Assembly (NCBI GenBank): GCA_036984305.1
Contig: BQWY01000001.1
Coordinates: forward strand, 3,679,501 to 3,743,500
DNA length: 64,000 bases
Reading direction: 5' to 3'
DNA from: Nitrospira sp.
Lineage (GTDB): Bacteria > Nitrospirota > Nitrospiria > Nitrospirales > Nitrospiraceae
Shown here: piece after piece, positions 61,763-64,000 of the stretch
How the letters are laid out: the number at the start of each line of letters is the position of its first letter
Numbering within the stretch: the stretch's first letter is position 1
Made by a program: the position numbers and the translations under genes
The notes under the pieces: generated by a model
The model's database searches: none
Told to the model about the DNA's origin: nothing
The model's input: the letters and a program-made list of their open reading frames with translations, nothing else

Positions 61763-63076
61763 CTATTCGTCAGGGCCTTCGACGCGAATGAGTGTTGTGG
61801 GTTCGGACACGAAGGGCATTCGATTAATCTCCTGCAATGCTGCCTGCACGGCCCGCTCGGTGGCCTGATGCGTGCGTATGACGACGGGCACCGTGTGGCC
61901 GTCCTTCCGTCCCTGTTGCAACACCGTCGAGATGCTGATGCGCTGATCGCCCAATACACCGGCAATGAGTGACAGCACACCCGGCTGATCCACAACCATG
62001 AAGCGCAAATAGTACAAGGATTCGATATCCGACATGGGACGGACGCGCAAAGGACGTCGTTGCTCCTGCTGAAATGACGCCGGTGGGACCCGGCCGATGC
62101 CGCCCCGGAGAAGATTGCGCGCGATGGACAAAATGTCACTGACGACGGCGCTGCCCGTTGGAAGAGACCCGGCACCGCGCCCGTACAGCATGACGTCGCT
62201 CACGGCGTCTCCGACCACCTGAATTGCATTGTACACCCCGTTAACCTGGGCCATGGGCGAGGTCACGGGAATCATGGTCGGATGGACGCGGGCCTCGATT
62301 TCGCCCTCGGTGAACTTCGCGATGCCCAGGAGCTTAATGGCATATCCAAACTCTTTCGCGTAAGCGAAGTCGAGCGGGGTCAGCTTGGTGATGCCCTCTG
62401 TCGCAATCTCCTTCACATCGACAGGTGTGCCATAGGCCAGATTCACCATGATGGCCAGTTTGTGCGCCGAATCGATGCCTTCGACGTCGAACGTGGGATC
62501 GGCTTCCGCGTAACCGGCACGGGTCGCTTCCTTGAGAACGTCGGCAAAACTCCGGCCCTCCTGCATCATTCGGGTGAGAATGTAATTCGACGTCCCGTTG
62601 ATGATCCCATAGATGGACAGGATCGTGTTGGCTGCAAGCCCTTCCGTCAGGGCACGAACAATCGGGATGCCGCCCCCGACGCTGGCTTCGAATCCAAGGT
62701 CGATGCCGCGCCGTGTCGCAGCCTCAAAAATCTCCTCGCCGTGCACCGCCAGCAGGGCCTTATTGGCCGTGACGACCTGTTTCCCTTTCGCGATGGCGTC
62801 GAGCATCACCCGCTTGGCAGCTTCGTACCCACCGATCAATTCCACCACGATGTCGATCGACGGATCGTCCAGAATGGCGCGTCCGTCCGCGATCAGCATG
62901 TCGGACGGCAGGGTGAGCCCCCGATCTCGCGATACGTCGAGGTCCGCCACGCGCACGAGCTCCACCGGTACGCCCACGCGCCTACGAATGATCTCGGCAT
63001 TCTGCAACAGAATTCTGGCGACACCGGTCCCAACGGTCCCAAATCCGATAATGCCGACACCAATGCGGGACTTCAC
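61763..63076 (-). CDS. hom: Homoserine dehydrogenase
   Basis: This 437-residue NAD(P)-dependent enzyme reduces aspartate semialdehyde to homoserine. The Rossmann loop is [17 protein letters not shown]. The catalytic region has [35 protein letters not shown] and [14 protein letters not shown], plus [20 protein letters not shown]. The C-terminal ACT domain ([21 protein letters not shown]) gives feedback control by threonine. The first codon is GTG and overlaps the aminotransferase stop by 4 bases. Confidence 0.96.
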   Translation of the reverse strand: MKSRIGVGIIGFGTVGTGVARILLQNAEIIRRRVGVPVELVRVADLDVSRDRGLTLPSDMLIADGRAILDDPSIDIVVELIGGYEAAKRVMLDAIAKGKQVVTANKALLAVHGEEIFEAATRRGIDLGFEASVGGGIPIVRALTEGLAANTILSIYGIINGTSNYILTRMMQEGRSFADVLKEATRAGYAEADPTFDVEGIDSAHKLAIMVNLAYGTPVDVKEIATEGITKLTPLDFAYAKEFGYAIKLLGIAKFTEGEIEARVHPTMIPVTSPMAQVNGVYNAIQVVGDAVSDVMLYGRGAGSLPTGSAVVSDILSIARNLLRGGIGRVPPASFQQEQRRPLRVRPMSDIESLYYLRFMVVDQPGVLSLIAGVLGDQRISISTVLQQGRKDGHTVPVVIRTHQATERAVQAALQEINRMPFVSEPTTLIRVEGPDE

Positions 63077-64000
63077 GCCTTGGCCCCTCCCAACTTCAAC
63101 ACCCGCTTGATCCCGCGCACGGCCTGCCTAGTTCGATGCTCGTTTTCCACGAGTGCAAACCGGACGTACTCGTCACCACCCTCGCCGAAGCCGATACCGG
63201 GAGACACCGCGACCTTGGCCTCGCGGAGCAGGAGTTTTGAAAACTCCAACGAGCCCATGGCGTGGAATGCCTGAGGGATACGAGCCCAGACGAACATCGT
63301 GGCGCGAGGCATATCGACCGGCCATCCGATGCGATTCAGCCCGTTCACCAGTACGTTCCGGCGCTTTTGATATCGTTGCACCGTCTCTTTCACGCAATCC
63401 TGCGGTCCATTGAGTGCGATGATGCTGGCAATTTGGACCGGCTGGAAGATTCCATAATCCAGGTAGCTCTTGATCTTCCCCAGCGCCCCGATGATCTCTT
63501 TGTTTCCCACGCAGAAGCCGACGCGCCAGCCGGGCATGTTGTAGCTTTTCGACAGCGTGAAAAACTCAACCCCGATGTCCTTGGCCTCGGGAATCTGCAA
63601 CAAGCTCGGTGCCCTGTAGCCGTCGAAAACCAAGTCGGCATAGGCATAGTCGTGGATCACAATCAAATTGTGCTCTTTCGCAAAGGCCACGACCTTCTTG
63701 AAGAATTCCAGATCGACTACCGCGGTGGTGGGATTATGCGGAAAATTCAGGACCAAAATTTTTGGACGCGGCAGCGTCTGCTTATACGCTTGCAGCAAGT
63801 CGTCGAAGAAATCGCTATCGGGGCGCAAGGGCACTCCACGAACCTCGCCGCCTGCAATGATGACACTGTACATGTGAATCGGATACGTCGGAGTTGGAGT
63901 CAACACGACATCACCGGGACCAATCATCGCCAGCGCCAAATGGGCGATCCCCTCCTTGGAGCCGATCGTCACGATGGCTTCAGTCTCCGGGTCGAGATCC
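63073..64000 (-). CDS. Class I/II aminotransferase, AlaC-like (5' partial)
   Basis: The frame is open to the right edge ([17 protein letters not shown] continues past 63972), so the N-terminal part is outside the window. The visible 308 residues are a type I fold PLP aminotransferase: [14 protein letters not shown], the PLP lysine in [19 protein letters not shown], and [17 protein letters not shown]. The C-terminal [27 protein letters not shown] is typical. The closest group in memory is AlaC/YfdZ, alanine or glutamate-pyruvate aminotransferase, often next to hom. It heads the hom-thrC-apgM-lysC-cimA run. Confidence 0.9.
   Translation of the reverse strand, partial: DLDPETEAIVTIGSKEGIAHLALAMIGPGDVVLTPTPTYPIHMYSVIIAGGEVRGVPLRPDSDFFDDLLQAYKQTLPRPKILVLNFPHNPTTAVVDLEFFKKVVAFAKEHNLIVIHDYAYADLVFDGYRAPSLLQIPEAKDIGVEFFTLSKSYNMPGWRVGFCVGNKEIIGALGKIKSYLDYGIFQPVQIASIIALNGPQDCVKETVQRYQKRRNVLVNGLNRIGWPVDMPRATMFVWARIPQAFHAMGSLEFSKLLLREAKVAVSPGIGFGEGGDEYVRFALVENEHRTRQAVRGIKRVLKLGGAKA

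Noticed and set aside
1-64000. CRISPR array, insertion sequence, prophage or integrative element
   Set aside because: No direct repeat series, terminal inverted repeats with a transposase, integrase gene or phage structural gene was seen. The tRNA-Pro gene has no visible repeated copy of its 3' end in the window.

Overview
The window is about 64 kb of a bacterial chromosome with moderately high GC, dense genes and long runs on the minus strand. It looks like a Gram-negative, most probably a member of Nitrospirota (Nitrospira-like). That placement is inference. It rests on the porin with an alginate-export type barrel, the MauG-type cytochrome c peroxidase, tandem TatA-type proteins, PilY1 with minor pilins, and the ask-apgM-thrC-hom gene order. 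No rRNA gene is present to confirm it. The left edge cuts a plus-strand amidase gene and the right edge cuts a minus-strand aminotransferase gene.

Region 1 (1-3.8 kb) is an accessory-looking group: cell-wall amidase with SH3 domain, a helical-repeat plus SLOG-like Rossmann protein, a patatin-like lipase, and a convergent caspase-like protease with an intact His/Cys dyad. Region 2 (3.9-13 kb) holds an RlmI-type methyltransferase, a probably frameshifted small gene, a MauG-like dihaem peroxidase, a cyclopropane fatty acid synthase and a PstS-like binding protein. It ends in a minus-strand operon of saccharopine dehydrogenase-like protein, alpha-aminoadipic semialdehyde dehydrogenase and a DUF1338/HglS-like protein, which reads as a lysine-degradation pathway. 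Region 3 (13-24.5 kb) is mixed: a mini HExxH peptidase, an EVE protein, a YkgJ-type cysteine-cluster protein, ThrH, lipoproteins (one with a degenerate caspase fold), a porin with a clear terminator, two Tat translocase subunits and a methyltransferase-like protein.

Region 4 (24.6-32.2 kb) has GT2, LAB_N, ArnT-like GT83 and PAP2 phosphatase genes, suggesting lipid A or lipid-carrier modification, followed by a TolB-like propeller protein and an M1-type peptidase. Region 5 (32.2-35.6 kb) is phoH-ybeY-ftsY followed by a double-receiver response regulator. Region 6 (35.7-51.3 kb) is a 15 kb type IV pilus block on the minus strand: prepilin peptidase, PilB-type ATPase, two separate minor-pilin sets, PilY1 and an Ig-like membrane protein. 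A good sigma-54 promoter candidate sits directly before one set.

Region 7 (51.4-64 kb) starts with a stand-alone LuxR-type HTH protein, then on the minus strand rlmB, cysS, a DedA protein, surE, tRNA-Pro(GGG) with its terminator, a MerR regulator and ihfA. The last part is a tight amino-acid operon: aminotransferase, hom, thrC, apgM-like, aspartate kinase and cimA. The apgM-like protein lacks the expected catalytic serine and is a good candidate for the missing homoserine kinase of that operon. No CRISPR array, insertion sequence or prophage is visible.
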